Assembly (NCBI RefSeq): GCF_004216665.1
Contig: NZ_SGWY01000001.1
Coordinates: 868,001 to 932,000, forward strand
Reading direction: 5' to 3'
DNA length: 64,000 nt
Source: Agromyces ramosus
Lineage (GTDB): Bacteria > Actinomycetota > Actinomycetes > Actinomycetales > Microbacteriaceae
Shown: one piece after another, positions 24,157 to 33,612 of the stretch
How the letters are laid out: every line of letters begins with the position of its first letter
Position numbering within the stretch: the first letter of the stretch is position 1
Translations under genes and position numbers: made by a program
Notes under the pieces: generated by a model
Told to the model about the DNA's origin: nothing
Databases searched by the model: none
The model's input: only the letters and a program-made list of their open reading frames with translations

Positions 24157-24630
24157 TCAGAGCAACCCGGCGGCACGATGCAGGCTCGGTTCGTCCGCCT
24201 CTGACCACCGTTGGATGATGCGTCGTGCGCGCGTGGCATCCGGTTCCTCCAACTGTTCGAGCAGGGGACGGACGACATCGGTGGCGAGCGGATCCACCAG
24301 CTCGGGGACAGGAGCGTCGCGCAGGAACTGCTCGATCCGGGTGAGGTCGCTCCCACCCAACACCGCCAGATGGCGCTGCAGGAGGACGATCGCCGCGAGC
24401 CGGCGCTCATACACCGGTTCCGACCACAACTCCGAGGCGAGCGCCGTGACCGCGTCGTGCGACGTCCCGGGATAACGCCGAGTCCCGTCACGTACTGCGC
24501 CGCGCACGGCGCCGACCGAGGCGCCGTAGAAGCGCAGCCCCGTCCCGATCCGGTCGGCGTTCGCGCTTGCCCGCACCTCGGTGCCCTCGGCCCTCAAGAT
24601 CCGGTCGATGAAATCCGCCGGCGTCGTCAT
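24157..24630 (-). CDS. AlkD-like DNA alkylation repair protein, C-terminally truncated
   Basis: A 157-residue protein resembling the first two thirds of AlkD-family HEAT-repeat glycosylases: RFYGASVGAVRGAVRDG, LASELWSEPVYERRLAAIVLL and PELVDPLATDVVRPLLEQ. Full members run to about 220-240 residues and include a late FFIRKAIGW segment. Here the frame ends after RWSEADEPSLHRAAGLL, and the bases beyond show no continuation in any frame. It may be a pseudogene or a shortened protein. The ATG at 24630 is the family start. A relic of the same 5' end lies at 16125-16203. Confidence 0.7.
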   Translation of the reverse strand: MTTPADFIDRILRAEGTEVRASANADRIGTGLRFYGASVGAVRGAVRDGTRRYPGTSHDAVTALASELWSEPVYERRLAAIVLLQRHLAVLGGSDLTRIEQFLRDAPVPELVDPLATDVVRPLLEQLEEPDATRARRIIQRWSEADEPSLHRAAGLL

Positions 24631-24718
24631 GCTTCGATTCTCGGTCACCGACAGGGCCGATGTTCGGACGAATGTGTGACGCCCACCAATATGAGGCACC
24701 GCGCCAGTTGCCGTGCCG

Positions 24719-25480
24719 TCAGACGGCGGTATAGCCACCGTCGATGACGAGGATCGAGCCGGTCACGAACGAGGACGCGCCACTGGCAAGGAACACGACG
24801 CTCGGTGCGATCTCCTCCGGGAGCGCGAAGCGCTGCTGGGGCGCATCCTCGATCCAGTACCGCGTGAACTCGGGTTGGTCGACCGGCGTCATCTCGGTCT
24901 TGACGTAGCCGGGCGCCACGGCGTTCACGCGGATGTTGTAGGGCGCCCACTCGACGGCGAGCGACTTCGTGAGGTGGTGGACTGCTGCCTTCGAGGCGTT
25001 GTAGGCAGGCTGCCATTGGGGACGGTTGACGATCAACCCCGACATGCTTCCGATGTTGACGATCGAGCCGCCGCCGAGCTCACGCATGTGTGTCCCAGCC
25101 GCGATGCTGGCCTTCCACAAGGCCCGGACATTCAAGTCCCAGACCGCGTCCCACTCCTGGTCGGTCACCTCGAACGACGGCTTGTGGATGCATGCTCCGG
25201 CGTTGTTGACCAAGACGTCGACCCGGCCGAGGCCATCGATGGCAGAGCCCATCATCTCGGTGACCTGCTCGTCATCGGTGATGTCGGCGGTGATCGCGAG
25301 GAATTCGTAGCCCGCTCCTCGGGCTTCAGCGACGATCGCCGCGTTGCGCGGCTCGCTGCGTCCGGCAATGGCGACGCGTGCACCCGCTTCGGCGAGCCCG
25401 AATGCGAACGCCCTCCCGAGACCCTGGTTGCCTCCGGTGACGAGAGCGGTCTTGCCCTCGAGGCTGAATGGTGAGGTCAT
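24719..25480 (-). CDS. SDR family oxidoreductase
   Basis: A 253-residue classical short-chain dehydrogenase. TGGNQGLG is the dinucleotide loop, NNAG follows strand 4, and YNASK provides the catalytic Tyr and Lys with the Ser from NIGSMSG. The sequence is closest in style to gluconate 5-dehydrogenase and related polyol/sugar dehydrogenases. AAGGAG ahead of the ATG supports the start. It stands alone, with a 172-base gap to the CBASS-like island. The substrate is unassigned. Confidence 0.92.
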   Translation of the reverse strand: MTSPFSLEGKTALVTGGNQGLGRAFAFGLAEAGARVAIAGRSEPRNAAIVAEARGAGYEFLAITADITDDEQVTEMMGSAIDGLGRVDVLVNNAGACIHKPSFEVTDQEWDAVWDLNVRALWKASIAAGTHMRELGGGSIVNIGSMSGLIVNRPQWQPAYNASKAAVHHLTKSLAVEWAPYNIRVNAVAPGYVKTEMTPVDQPEFTRYWIEDAPQQRFALPEEIAPSVVFLASGASSFVTGSILVIDGGYTAV

Positions 25481-25652
25481 GCGAGCTCCTTTCGATTGAG
25501 TCGTTCGCGAGTCGTTCGGACCGGCCGTGCATCCGTCCGGCGGAGTACCGCCGATGTCTCCGGCACGCCGCAGTCTAGGCTGCTGCCGTGACCCGAACCA
25601 CCGGTTCCGATCCGCATGCCCCCGAACCGGTCGGCCCTGTAGATAGGTGGAA

Positions 25653-26174
25653 TTATCCAAGGTCGGTACGCATGGACGCGAGCACGTTCGTCATTGCCGC
25701 ATCCGAGAGAGGATGCTCCAAGCGCTGGCCGCGCGGCGCGTGGCGATCGCGGCGTAGTGGTCGGCGTTGCCAAGCTTCCGTCATGTGCCCGCCTGCTTCG
25801 GTGCGCGCGCACTTGACGAGGTCGCTGAAGGCGTCCGCGACGTGCTGCGGAGCTTGGATACTAAGCAACGACTCGTAAAACCGGAGCCGGGACTGAATGT
25901 CACTGATGCTTGAAGAGATCGCGATTCGAGCCGCGGCCGATCCATCGCGGCGAACGACTAGGTATGGCGCTTCGAGGTAGTCGTGCACCGCACGAATAGC
26001 CTCGGCATAGGTCCGAGCTCGCCGATCAGACCGAGCCTTGCCCTGCTGCACGACGTAGCCCACAACTACAACTACTGCCGCGATAATCGCGGCGAGCACT
26101 GTGGCGCCCGCACCGACCCATGCATCGACACTGATCGCTTCTTCTGCGGGCGGCAAACACTGAGCCAAGATCAT
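25653..26174 (-). CDS. Single-TM protein, putative effector of the CBASS island
   Basis: Not recognised as a named family. The 173-residue protein has a short N-terminal tail, one transmembrane segment (about residues 19-43, rich in Val/Ala/Ile) and a mostly helical cytosolic part with RTYAEAIRAVHDYLEAPYLVVRR, SDIQSRLRFYESLLSI and AGGHMTEAWQRRPLRRDRHAPRG. Its start overlaps the stop of the E2-like gene by four bases (ATGA), so it is the third gene of the CD-NTase operon. Because CBASS systems need an effector that responds to the cyclic nucleotide, and none of the usual ones (phospholipase, nuclease, SAVED, 2TM) is present, this protein is the likely candidate, acting at the membrane. That role is inferred from position. 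Confidence 0.75.
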   Translation of the reverse strand: MILAQCLPPAEEAISVDAWVGAGATVLAAIIAAVVVVVGYVVQQGKARSDRRARTYAEAIRAVHDYLEAPYLVVRRDGSAAARIAISSSISDIQSRLRFYESLLSIQAPQHVADAFSDLVKCARTEAGGHMTEAWQRRPLRRDRHAPRGQRLEHPLSDAAMTNVLASMRTDLG

Positions 26175-26647
26175 TGAAATCCATGTGGTGCGTCAGGAAT
26201 CGGCCATTCGTCGGTTTCGCGCCAGATGTCCTCGTGGAAAAGGTGGTCGGCGATCATGACGATCAACGATTGCAGACCTTTGTCCGACGTCCACCGTTTC
26301 GTGGCTGGGTCATTGACGAAGAAGAGACAGAGCGAGTTGTCGTCCGCCATTCGATGCTTCGACCGAGCATCGGGGTCCGCGAAGACCCGTGGATAGTCGT
26401 GTGGCTCGAGCCCGTAGGTTTCGTACACAGGCTTCCGATGGAATTCGATCCGAGCGGGCACTCGAAGTTGGCGTCCCGGTACATGGAGGCCACGGTGGTA
26501 ATAGGTCAGCTTGGTCGGCGCCTCCTCGATGTGGAGCCGCCGACCATGCATTCCCCGCGCATCTGCTTCGAGGGCGGCGCGCCACTCGGGATCAGCGCCG
26601 TACCAATGAGCGGTGGAGATGCCGAAGCTTCCGATCACGGCGCCCAC
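26171..26647 (-). CDS. E2-like (ubiquitin-conjugating fold) CBASS protein, type II-short
   Basis: A 158-residue protein with the layout of bacterial E2 domains found in CBASS operons. The end is diagnostic: SLCLFFVNDP, W at 119, LIVMIADHLFHEDIW, then EWPIPDAPHG. Cys107 is the only cysteine and sits where the catalytic cysteine belongs. There is no E1 or JAB-peptidase gene, which fits the type II-short form, where E2 alone conjugates the CD-NTase and so primes it. The GTG start lies inside the end of the CD-NTase gene (13-base overlap). Base composition is less GC-rich than in neighbouring metabolic genes. Confidence 0.82.
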   Translation of the reverse strand: MGAVIGSFGISTAHWYGADPEWRAALEADARGMHGRRLHIEEAPTKLTYYHRGLHVPGRQLRVPARIEFHRKPVYETYGLEPHDYPRVFADPDARSKHRMADDNSLCLFFVNDPATKRWTSDKGLQSLIVMIADHLFHEDIWRETDEWPIPDAPHGFQ

Positions 26648-27750
26648 GCGCGGGCCGGGATCGGCTTCGTCGCTGAGCTAGCGCTGACGAGCTCACCCGA
26701 CTTCCGTCCGGCGTTGAGCGCCGCTCCTTCCCGCTTCACCTCGTCGGCAGGCGGGAAGGGAAACATGTCGGGGTCCTCGAAGAGCTGCGCGAGCTTCTCG
26801 AGAGCCATGGCCGGGTATCCCCTTCGCTCCAGTTCGAGCGCCTTGTCAAGCAGATCGAGGGCGGTACGCAACTCAGCGATCACATCCCGACTCGTCCAGT
26901 CGTCGCCGAGCCTGATCGGCTTCTCGGCGACACCTGCCGGGTCGGGAGTGAGGCCGCGCTCGAGATCGTGAATCGCACCCGCGTACCACCCGCGTAAGCC
27001 CGAAAGAATGGATCCCGGCAACCGGACAGAGCTCAGTGCGAGCGCCTTGATGTTCCAGGAGCAGAGCGGCCTTTCATGATGCCGACTCCAGTGCTTGACG
27101 AGCCTGACGACTCGCGCGAACCGGCTGCTACTGGCAGCGTTGGCCTCCCGGACGAGACGCGTGTGTTCAATCGGGTCCGAGCGATCCCAGGCATCCCACC
27201 GGGGGATGAACAGGCCCGCGGCGTCGGGGTTGTCGATCGCGACAATGACATCCGCAGTGAAGTCCGGCTGTCCGGCGGTCACAGGCTGGCGGAACCGGAC
27301 GAGGATGGAACGCTTATGCCCGTCCACTTCGACACGGAGGTCTTCGTACATGGGGCTGAGTTCGCGACGGATCGCAGCGGCGGCGCGCGCCTTAAGTTCC
27401 GACGGTCCGCGTCGCCCGGGCCCGTAGATTCCGTCGGCGTTCGGCACCACCACCCCGAGATCGACATCGTTCAACGGGTTGAGCGCGTCGCCGTGTGCGA
27501 CACTGCCGTTGCTGTAGGTCGTGGAGCCGGGGAACTCCTTCTTGAGAGCCGCCGCGATCTCGTCGCGGCGGTAGCGAGCCTCGTCCAACTCGGCCTGGCT
27601 CACCTCGATGCGGTGACGGGCTGCTTCAAGCGCGTCTTCCAGAACCGAGGTCTGGACATGGGATTCTGCGAGGGTCAAGTCGACTCTCCGATCTGCCGGC
27701 GTTGCCGGCGACGGCCCGGATCCGGACAACCAATTGAGTTGAATCCTCAT
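26635..27750 (-). CDS. CD-NTase (cGAS/DncV-like nucleotidyltransferase) of a CBASS system
   Basis: A 371-residue nucleotidyltransferase. The active site follows the CD-NTase pattern: Gly82-Ser83 in NGSVAHGDALNPL, Asp95 and Asp97 in NDVDLGVVV, and a third acid, Asp167, in FTADVIVAI. An N-terminal helical stretch (DALEAARHRIEVSQAELDEAR) and the later RVVRLVKHW segment also fit. Such enzymes make cyclic di- or trinucleotides when a phage infects, which then switch on a membrane- or DNA-damaging effector. It leads a three-gene operon with an E2-like protein and a TM protein. The frame extends to a GTG at 27864, where a TAACGT box eight bases upstream would permit a leaderless start; the ATG at 27750 gives the usual N-terminus. 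Confidence 0.87.
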   Translation of the reverse strand: MRIQLNWLSGSGPSPATPADRRVDLTLAESHVQTSVLEDALEAARHRIEVSQAELDEARYRRDEIAAALKKEFPGSTTYSNGSVAHGDALNPLNDVDLGVVVPNADGIYGPGRRGPSELKARAAAAIRRELSPMYEDLRVEVDGHKRSILVRFRQPVTAGQPDFTADVIVAIDNPDAAGLFIPRWDAWDRSDPIEHTRLVREANAASSSRFARVVRLVKHWSRHHERPLCSWNIKALALSSVRLPGSILSGLRGWYAGAIHDLERGLTPDPAGVAEKPIRLGDDWTSRDVIAELRTALDLLDKALELERRGYPAMALEKLAQLFEDPDMFPFPPADEVKREGAALNAGRKSGELVSASSATKPIPARAWAP

Positions 27751-28108
27751 GGCGTCCGGGCTAGAGTCGAACGCGTTCTGACCAAGAATGCGCGAGCTCT
27801 GCCGGGCTCCTTCCCTACGGGCGGGTGCCAGCAGGGCCTTCGTGTTTAAACTACGGACAACCACTGACGCGGACGTTAGCGGCGATTGGGCTCAGCGAGC
27901 CCGAAATGTGCGCCTTTCCATGCCTCCAATCTCGCGATCGTGCGCAGGTCGGGCCATCTCTGACCCGGGAAGGTGCGCGCAGTGACTCATGATCGCCGCC
28001 GCACCCAACCGTCGTCTCCCGGACGCCCTGCTCGGCACCGCGACGCCGGCTTCCCGCCGCGCGCCACGCCGACTCCGCAGGACGGTTAGGTGATAGACGA
28101 CTTGACCT

Positions 28109-29197
<1,089 letters not shown>

Positions 29198-31330
29198 TCA
29201 CAGCATGCAGCTGACGCACTGATCCAGCTCGGTGCCCTCGAGCGCCATCTGCCGCAGGCGGATGTAGTAGATCGTCTTGATCCCCTTCTTCCACGCGTAG
29301 ATCTGCGCCCGGTTGATGTCGCGGGTCGTCGCGGTGTCCTTGAAGAACAGCGTGAGCGAGAGGCCCTGGTCGACGTGCTGCGTCGCCGCGGCGTACGTGT
29401 CGATGACCTTCTCGTAGCCGATCTCGTAGGCGTCCTGGTAGTACTCCAGGTTGTCGTTCGTCATGAACGCCGCCGGGTAGTACACGCGACCGAGCTTGCC
29501 CTCCTTGCGGATCTCGATCTTCGACGCGATCGGGTGGATCGACGCCGTCGAGTTGTTGATGTACGAGATGGACCCGGTGGGCGGCACGGCCTGCAGGTTC
29601 TGGTTGTAGATGCCGTGTTCCTTCACGGATGCCGCGAGCTCGCGCCAGTCCTCCTGCGTCGGGATGTGCACGCCCGCGTCGGCGAAGAGCTGCGTGACCT
29701 TGGCGGTCGCGGGCACCCACGGGGCATCCGTGTACTTCTCGAAGAACTCGCCCGACGCGTATTTCGAGTCCTCGAACCCGTCGAAGGCCTCGCCGCGCTC
29801 GATCGCGATCGTGTTCGAGGCACGCAGTGCGTGGAAGAGCACCGTGTAGAAGTAGATGTTCGTGAAGTCGATGCCCTCCTCGCTGCCGTAGAAGATGCGC
29901 TCGCGGGCGAGGTAGCCGTGCAGGTTCATCTGGCCGAGGCCGATGGCGTGCGACTTGTCGTTGCCGTCTTCGATCGAGCGCACCGACGCGATGTGGCTCT
30001 GGTTCGACACCGAGGTGAGGCCGCGGATGGCGGTCTCGACGGTCTTGCCGAAGTCGGGCGAGTCCATCGTGAGGGCGATGTTCAGCGAACCGAGGTTGCA
30101 GCTGATGTCCTTGCCGATCTGGTTGTACGAGAGGTCTTCGTTGTAGGTCGTCGGCGTGTTGACCTGCAGGATCTCGGAGCAGAGGTTCGACATGTTGATG
30201 CGGCCCTTGATGGGGTTCGCCTTGTTCACCGTGTCCTCGAACACGATGTAGGGGTATCCGCTCTCGAACTGGATCTCGGCGAGGGTCTGGAAGAACTCGC
30301 GCGCGTTGATCTTCGTCTTCTTGATACGTGGGTCGTCGACCATGGCGCGGTAGTGCTCGGTGATCGGCACGTCGCCGAACGGCTTGCCGTAGACCTTCTC
30401 GACGTCGTACGGCGAGAAGAGGTACATGTCCTCGTTGTTCTTGGCGAGCTCGAACGTGATGTCGGGAACGACGACGCCGAGGCTCAGCGTCTTGATGCGG
30501 ATCTTCTCGTCGGCGTTCTCGCGCTTCGTGTCGAGGAACCGCATGATGTCGGGGTGGTGCGCCGACAGGTACACCGCGCCGGCGCCCTGGCGCGCGCCCA
30601 GCTGGTTGGCGTAGCTGAAGGAGTCCTCGAGGAGCTTCATCACGGGGATGATGCCCGACGACTGGTTCTCGATCTGCTTGATCGGGGCACCCGACTCGCG
30701 GATGTTGCTGAGCAGCAGCGCCACGCCGCCGCCGCGCTTCGACAGCTGCAGCGCCGAGTTGATGCCGCGCGCGATCGATTCCATGTTGTCTTCGATGCGG
30801 AGCAGGAAGCACGAGACGAGCTCGCCGCGCTGCGCCTTGCCCGTGTTGAGGAACGTGGGCGTGGCCGGCTGGAAGCGGCCGCCGATGATCTCCTCGACGA
30901 GGTCGGTGGCGAGTTGCTCGTCGCCCTGCGCGAGGCCGAGCGCCGTCATCACGACGCGGTCCTCGAAGCGTTCGAGGTACCGCTTGCCGTCGAAGGTCTT
31001 CAGCGTGTAGCTCGTGTAGTACTTGAACGCGCCGAGGAACGTCTCGAAGCGGAACTTCTTCGAGTAGGCGAGGTCGTTGAGCTGCTGGATGAAGGCGAAG
31101 TCGTACTGTGCGAGCACCTCGGGCTCGTAGTACTGCTTCTCGACGAGGTAGTCGAGGCGCTCCTTCAGGGAGTGGAAGAAGACGGTGTTCTGGTTGACGT
31201 GCTGGAGGAAGTACTCGCGTGCCGCCTCGCGGTCCTTCTCGAACTGGATCTTGCCGTCTTCGCCGTAGAGGTTGAGCATCGCGTTGAGCGAGTGGTAGTC
31301 CATCCCGCTGCCCACGCGAGGCGCGTCCAT
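29198..31330 (-). CDS. nrdE: Class Ib ribonucleoside-diphosphate reductase, alpha subunit
   Basis: A large catalytic subunit of about 710 residues. NrdE signatures include [20 protein letters not shown] near the start, [40 protein letters not shown] with the substrate loop, NLCSEILQV with the active-site Cys, and the C-terminal redox pair CVSC in the last residues CVSCML. It reduces ribonucleoside diphosphates to the deoxy forms using electrons from NrdH. The ATG at 31330 lies five bases after the nrdI stop; a TTG at 31366 within nrdI is an alternative start. Confidence 0.96.
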   Translation of the reverse strand: MDAPRVGSGMDYHSLNAMLNLYGEDGKIQFEKDREAAREYFLQHVNQNTVFFHSLKERLDYLVEKQYYEPEVLAQYDFAFIQQLNDLAYSKKFRFETFLGAFKYYTSYTLKTFDGKRYLERFEDRVVMTALGLAQGDEQLATDLVEEIIGGRFQPATPTFLNTGKAQRGELVSCFLLRIEDNMESIARGINSALQLSKRGGGVALLLSNIRESGAPIKQIENQSSGIIPVMKLLEDSFSYANQLGARQGAGAVYLSAHHPDIMRFLDTKRENADEKIRIKTLSLGVVVPDITFELAKNNEDMYLFSPYDVEKVYGKPFGDVPITEHYRAMVDDPRIKKTKINAREFFQTLAEIQFESGYPYIVFEDTVNKANPIKGRINMSNLCSEILQVNTPTTYNEDLSYNQIGKDISCNLGSLNIALTMDSPDFGKTVETAIRGLTSVSNQSHIASVRSIEDGNDKSHAIGLGQMNLHGYLARERIFYGSEEGIDFTNIYFYTVLFHALRASNTIAIERGEAFDGFEDSKYASGEFFEKYTDAPWVPATAKVTQLFADAGVHIPTQEDWRELAASVKEHGIYNQNLQAVPPTGSISYINNSTASIHPIASKIEIRKEGKLGRVYYPAAFMTNDNLEYYQDAYEIGYEKVIDTYAAATQHVDQGLSLTLFFKDTATTRDINRAQIYAWKKGIKTIYYIRLRQMALEGTELDQCVSCML

Positions 31331-31335
31331 GAGCG

Positions 31336-31752
31336 CTACGCCGTCAGTTGCCGCTGAGTTGACCAAAATGCGTCCAATCCTTCATCGACGGCGCGAACGT
31401 CGTCAGGGGTTCCGAATACTTCGAAGCGATAGAGGTGGGGCACCCCGGTCTTCGCGGCGATGATGTCGCCGGCGAGGCCGTAGGCGCTCCCGAAGTTGGT
31501 GTTGCCGGCGGCGATCACGCCGCGCAGGAGGGCGCGGTTGCGCGGGTCGTTCAGGAACCTGATGACCTGCTTGGGAACCGCGCCATGGCCGTCGCCACCG
31601 CCGTAGGTGGGCACGACCAGCACGAAGGGGTCCTCAGCGTGCAGCGCCTCGTCGCGCGCATGGAGCGGAATCCGCGCTGCCGGGCGGCCCAGTTTCTCGA
31701 TGAAGCGCTTGGTGTTGCCCGAGACGCTCGAGAAGTAGACCAGGTTCGTCAT
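31336..31752 (-). CDS. nrdI: NrdI, flavodoxin-like activase of class Ib ribonucleotide reductase
   Basis: A 138-residue flavodoxin-like protein. [17 protein letters not shown] is the FMN phosphate loop; [24 protein letters not shown] and [16 protein letters not shown] line the flavin. NrdI supplies the oxidant that assembles the dimanganese-tyrosyl radical of NrdF. It is the second gene of the operon, 70 bases behind nrdH and immediately ahead of nrdE. Confidence 0.97.
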   Translation of the reverse strand: MTNLVYFSSVSGNTKRFIEKLGRPAARIPLHARDEALHAEDPFVLVVPTYGGGDGHGAVPKQVIRFLNDPRNRALLRGVIAAGNTNFGSAYGLAGDIIAAKTGVPHLYRFEVFGTPDDVRAVDEGLDAFWSTQRQLTA

Positions 31753-31822
31753 GGTGCATCCTTCGCCGCATTCCCGTTGATCGGCTCTGCGATCCGTTGC
31801 CGCTGCCGTATCGGGCCGCGGC

Positions 31823-32056
31823 TCAGGCGAGACGAGAGGCGAGTTCGGCGATCTTGTCGGGACGGAAGCCCGACCAGTGGTCTTCGTCGGTGATGACGAC
31901 CGGGGCCTGCAGGTACCCGAGTTCCTTGACCTGGGCGAGGGCGCTCTCGTCCTCCGAGAGGTCGAGCACTTCGTACTCGATGCCCTTGCTGTCGAGCGCA
32001 CGATAGGTGGCGTTGCACTGGACGCAGGAAGGCTTGGTGTAGACCGTGACCGTCAT
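31823..32056 (-). CDS. nrdH: NrdH glutaredoxin-like electron donor
   Basis: A 77-residue thioredoxin-fold protein with the redox motif CVQC at residues 11-14 and the late WSGFRPDKI typical of NrdH. It takes electrons from thioredoxin reductase and passes them to NrdE. It is the first gene of nrdHIEF, with AGGGGA ahead of its ATG. Two NrdR-type boxes lie about 75-125 bases upstream of the start. Confidence 0.97.
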   Translation of the reverse strand: MTVTVYTKPSCVQCNATYRALDSKGIEYEVLDLSEDESALAQVKELGYLQAPVVITDEDHWSGFRPDKIAELASRLA

Positions 32057-32131
32057 GGTTTCCCCTCGTTCTCTTCGTGTTCTCGAGCCCCGGAGGAGCC
32101 CGCCCCCGTACTGCTGTTTTCGCTTCTTCAA

Positions 32132-32147
32132 TACTACATCTAGTGTC
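32132..32147 (-). promoter_or_regulatory. NrdR-type box, promoter-proximal copy
   Basis: TACTACATCTAGTGTC (plus strand) matches the NrdR palindrome pattern, ACAC-W-A-N4-T-W-GT read on the minus strand. A second copy starts 32 bases further upstream, three helical turns away, the standard geometry for NrdR repression of ribonucleotide reductase genes. TAGTAT inside the box could be the -10 element. Confidence 0.7.
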
Positions 32148-32163
32148 TGCGGAACTGAACCGC

Positions 32164-32179
32164 CACAACATGCTGTAGT
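32164..32179 (-). promoter_or_regulatory. NrdR-type box, distal copy
   Basis: CACAACATGCTGTAGT (plus strand) repeats the ACWACATNNWGT pattern of the proximal box, 32 bases away. The pair probably binds an NrdR oligomer that senses ATP/dATP. Confidence 0.65.
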
Positions 32180-32432
32180 TACATCCCTGTAGTTTTCCAC
32201 CGGGTTATCCACCGTCCATCCCCAACCGGATGCCCCGTGACCCGCGGATTCCCGCGGACCCCCGCCGGGTTATCCACAGTCTTCGGATTTCGAGAATTCT
32301 CGCCTGTGGACTGATCGCCCGGCGTGTCGTGATCCCGACACCTTGGGGCGATCGGATGCCGCTACCCCTACATATGGTGTTGTGACCTCAACACTGCCAC
32401 TACCCACCGACATCGCCGGGGCTGGCCTGCGC

Positions 32433-32566
32433 GTGTCGCCCGGTGCGGTCGTGGCATCCGCTCGCCGTGTCGCCGGGTGTCGTCGCGGCATCCGCTCGCC
32501 GTGTCGCCGTGCGCGGTCGCGGCATCCGCCCGCGTGTCGCCCCCGCCGTGCGCGGTGACGTGACGC
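32433..32566. repeat. 34-bp degenerate tandem repeat in the nrdH upstream region
   Basis: Units beginning GTGTCGCC start at 32433, 32467, 32501 and 32534, and the first three include GGCATCCGC. No gene was found between 32057 and 32684. Besides this repeat the stretch holds the nrd promoter and a further NrdR-like motif at 32367-32380. Confidence 0.75.
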
Positions 32567-32684
32567 GAACCGTCCTCCGGCGCGCCGCGAACGACGATTC
32601 GCGTCACTTCGTCAGCCCGACGAACCCGATGGTGGAGGACGTCGGCCGGGCGGCGTAGCCTGTCGCCGACGCAAGGGGGCCCGA

Positions 32685-33482
32685 GTGACCGAGTTCGCGA
32701 CATCCGCCGACGGCACGCGCATCGCGTACGACGTCGAGGGATCCGGGCCGCCCGTGATCCTCATCGGCGGGGCGATGCAGTTCCGTGCGTTCGACCCGAC
32801 CACGAGCGAGATGGCGCAGCACCTCGCGGCCCACGGGTTCACCGTCGTGAACTACGACCGACGCGGGCGCGGCGAGAGCCCGGCGGATGCCCCGATCACG
32901 CTCGCCCAGACGATCGACGACCTGCGCGCGCTCACCGACGAGCTCACCGAGGGCGCGGATGACGCGGTGGCGCTGTTCGGCAACTCGTCGGGTGCCTCCA
33001 TCGCCCTCGCCGCCGCCGCGGCGGGCCTGCCGGTGTCGAGGCTCGTGTTCTTCGAGGCGCCCCTCGACCCCGAAGGCGGCGAGGAGGGCGCGGCGTTCCT
33101 CGAGGAGCTCCGCGAGCGCATCGCGGCCGGCGACCGAGTCGGCACGCTCGAGGTCTACATGGCCGACATGCCGCCCGAGTGGCTCGAGGGCGCGAAGCAG
33201 AGCCCCGGCTGGTCGACGATGCTCGAGATCGCCCCGAGCCTCGAGCCCGATGCGGAGTCGCTCGCCTGGACGCAGTCGGCGCCTCGCGCCGGGCTGTGGG
33301 GCGGCATCACGGCACCGACCCTCGCGCTCGTCGGTGAGCAGACCCTGCCGATCATGACGTCGGCCGCGGCATCCGTGGTCGCTTCGATGCCGAACGCGCG
33401 CAGCCGCACCATCCCCGCGGCCGACCATCAGTGGGAGCCGCGCACGATGGCGCTCGCGATCGCGGAGTTCCTCGTCGACTGA
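32685..33482 (+). CDS. Alpha/beta hydrolase
   Basis: A 265-residue hydrolase starting GTG. The nucleophile elbow is GNSSG with Ser101, the segment NYDRRGRGES is the family motif after strand 4, and AADHQWEP near the end provides the catalytic His. Members of this branch are described as esterases or haloperoxidase-like hydrolases; the usual HG oxyanion dipeptide is IGGAMQF here. It stands alone between the repeat region and the sugar transporter regulator. Confidence 0.88.
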   Translation: MTEFATSADGTRIAYDVEGSGPPVILIGGAMQFRAFDPTTSEMAQHLAAHGFTVVNYDRRGRGESPADAPITLAQTIDDLRALTDELTEGADDAVALFGNSSGASIALAAAAAGLPVSRLVFFEAPLDPEGGEEGAAFLEELRERIAAGDRVGTLEVYMADMPPEWLEGAKQSPGWSTMLEIAPSLEPDAESLAWTQSAPRAGLWGGITAPTLALVGEQTLPIMTSAAASVVASMPNARSRTIPAADHQWEPRTMALAIAEFLVD

Positions 33483-33612
33483 GCGGATGCCGCGGCACGG
33501 CCTCGCCCGGGAATGCCTATCGCCGGTCGGAAGCCCGCACCGGAGGGACTCCCGCGGCGCAGCTGGATTCCCGCGAGACCGTGGCGGGGAGTCGCGCGGC
33601 GAGGGACGACCG

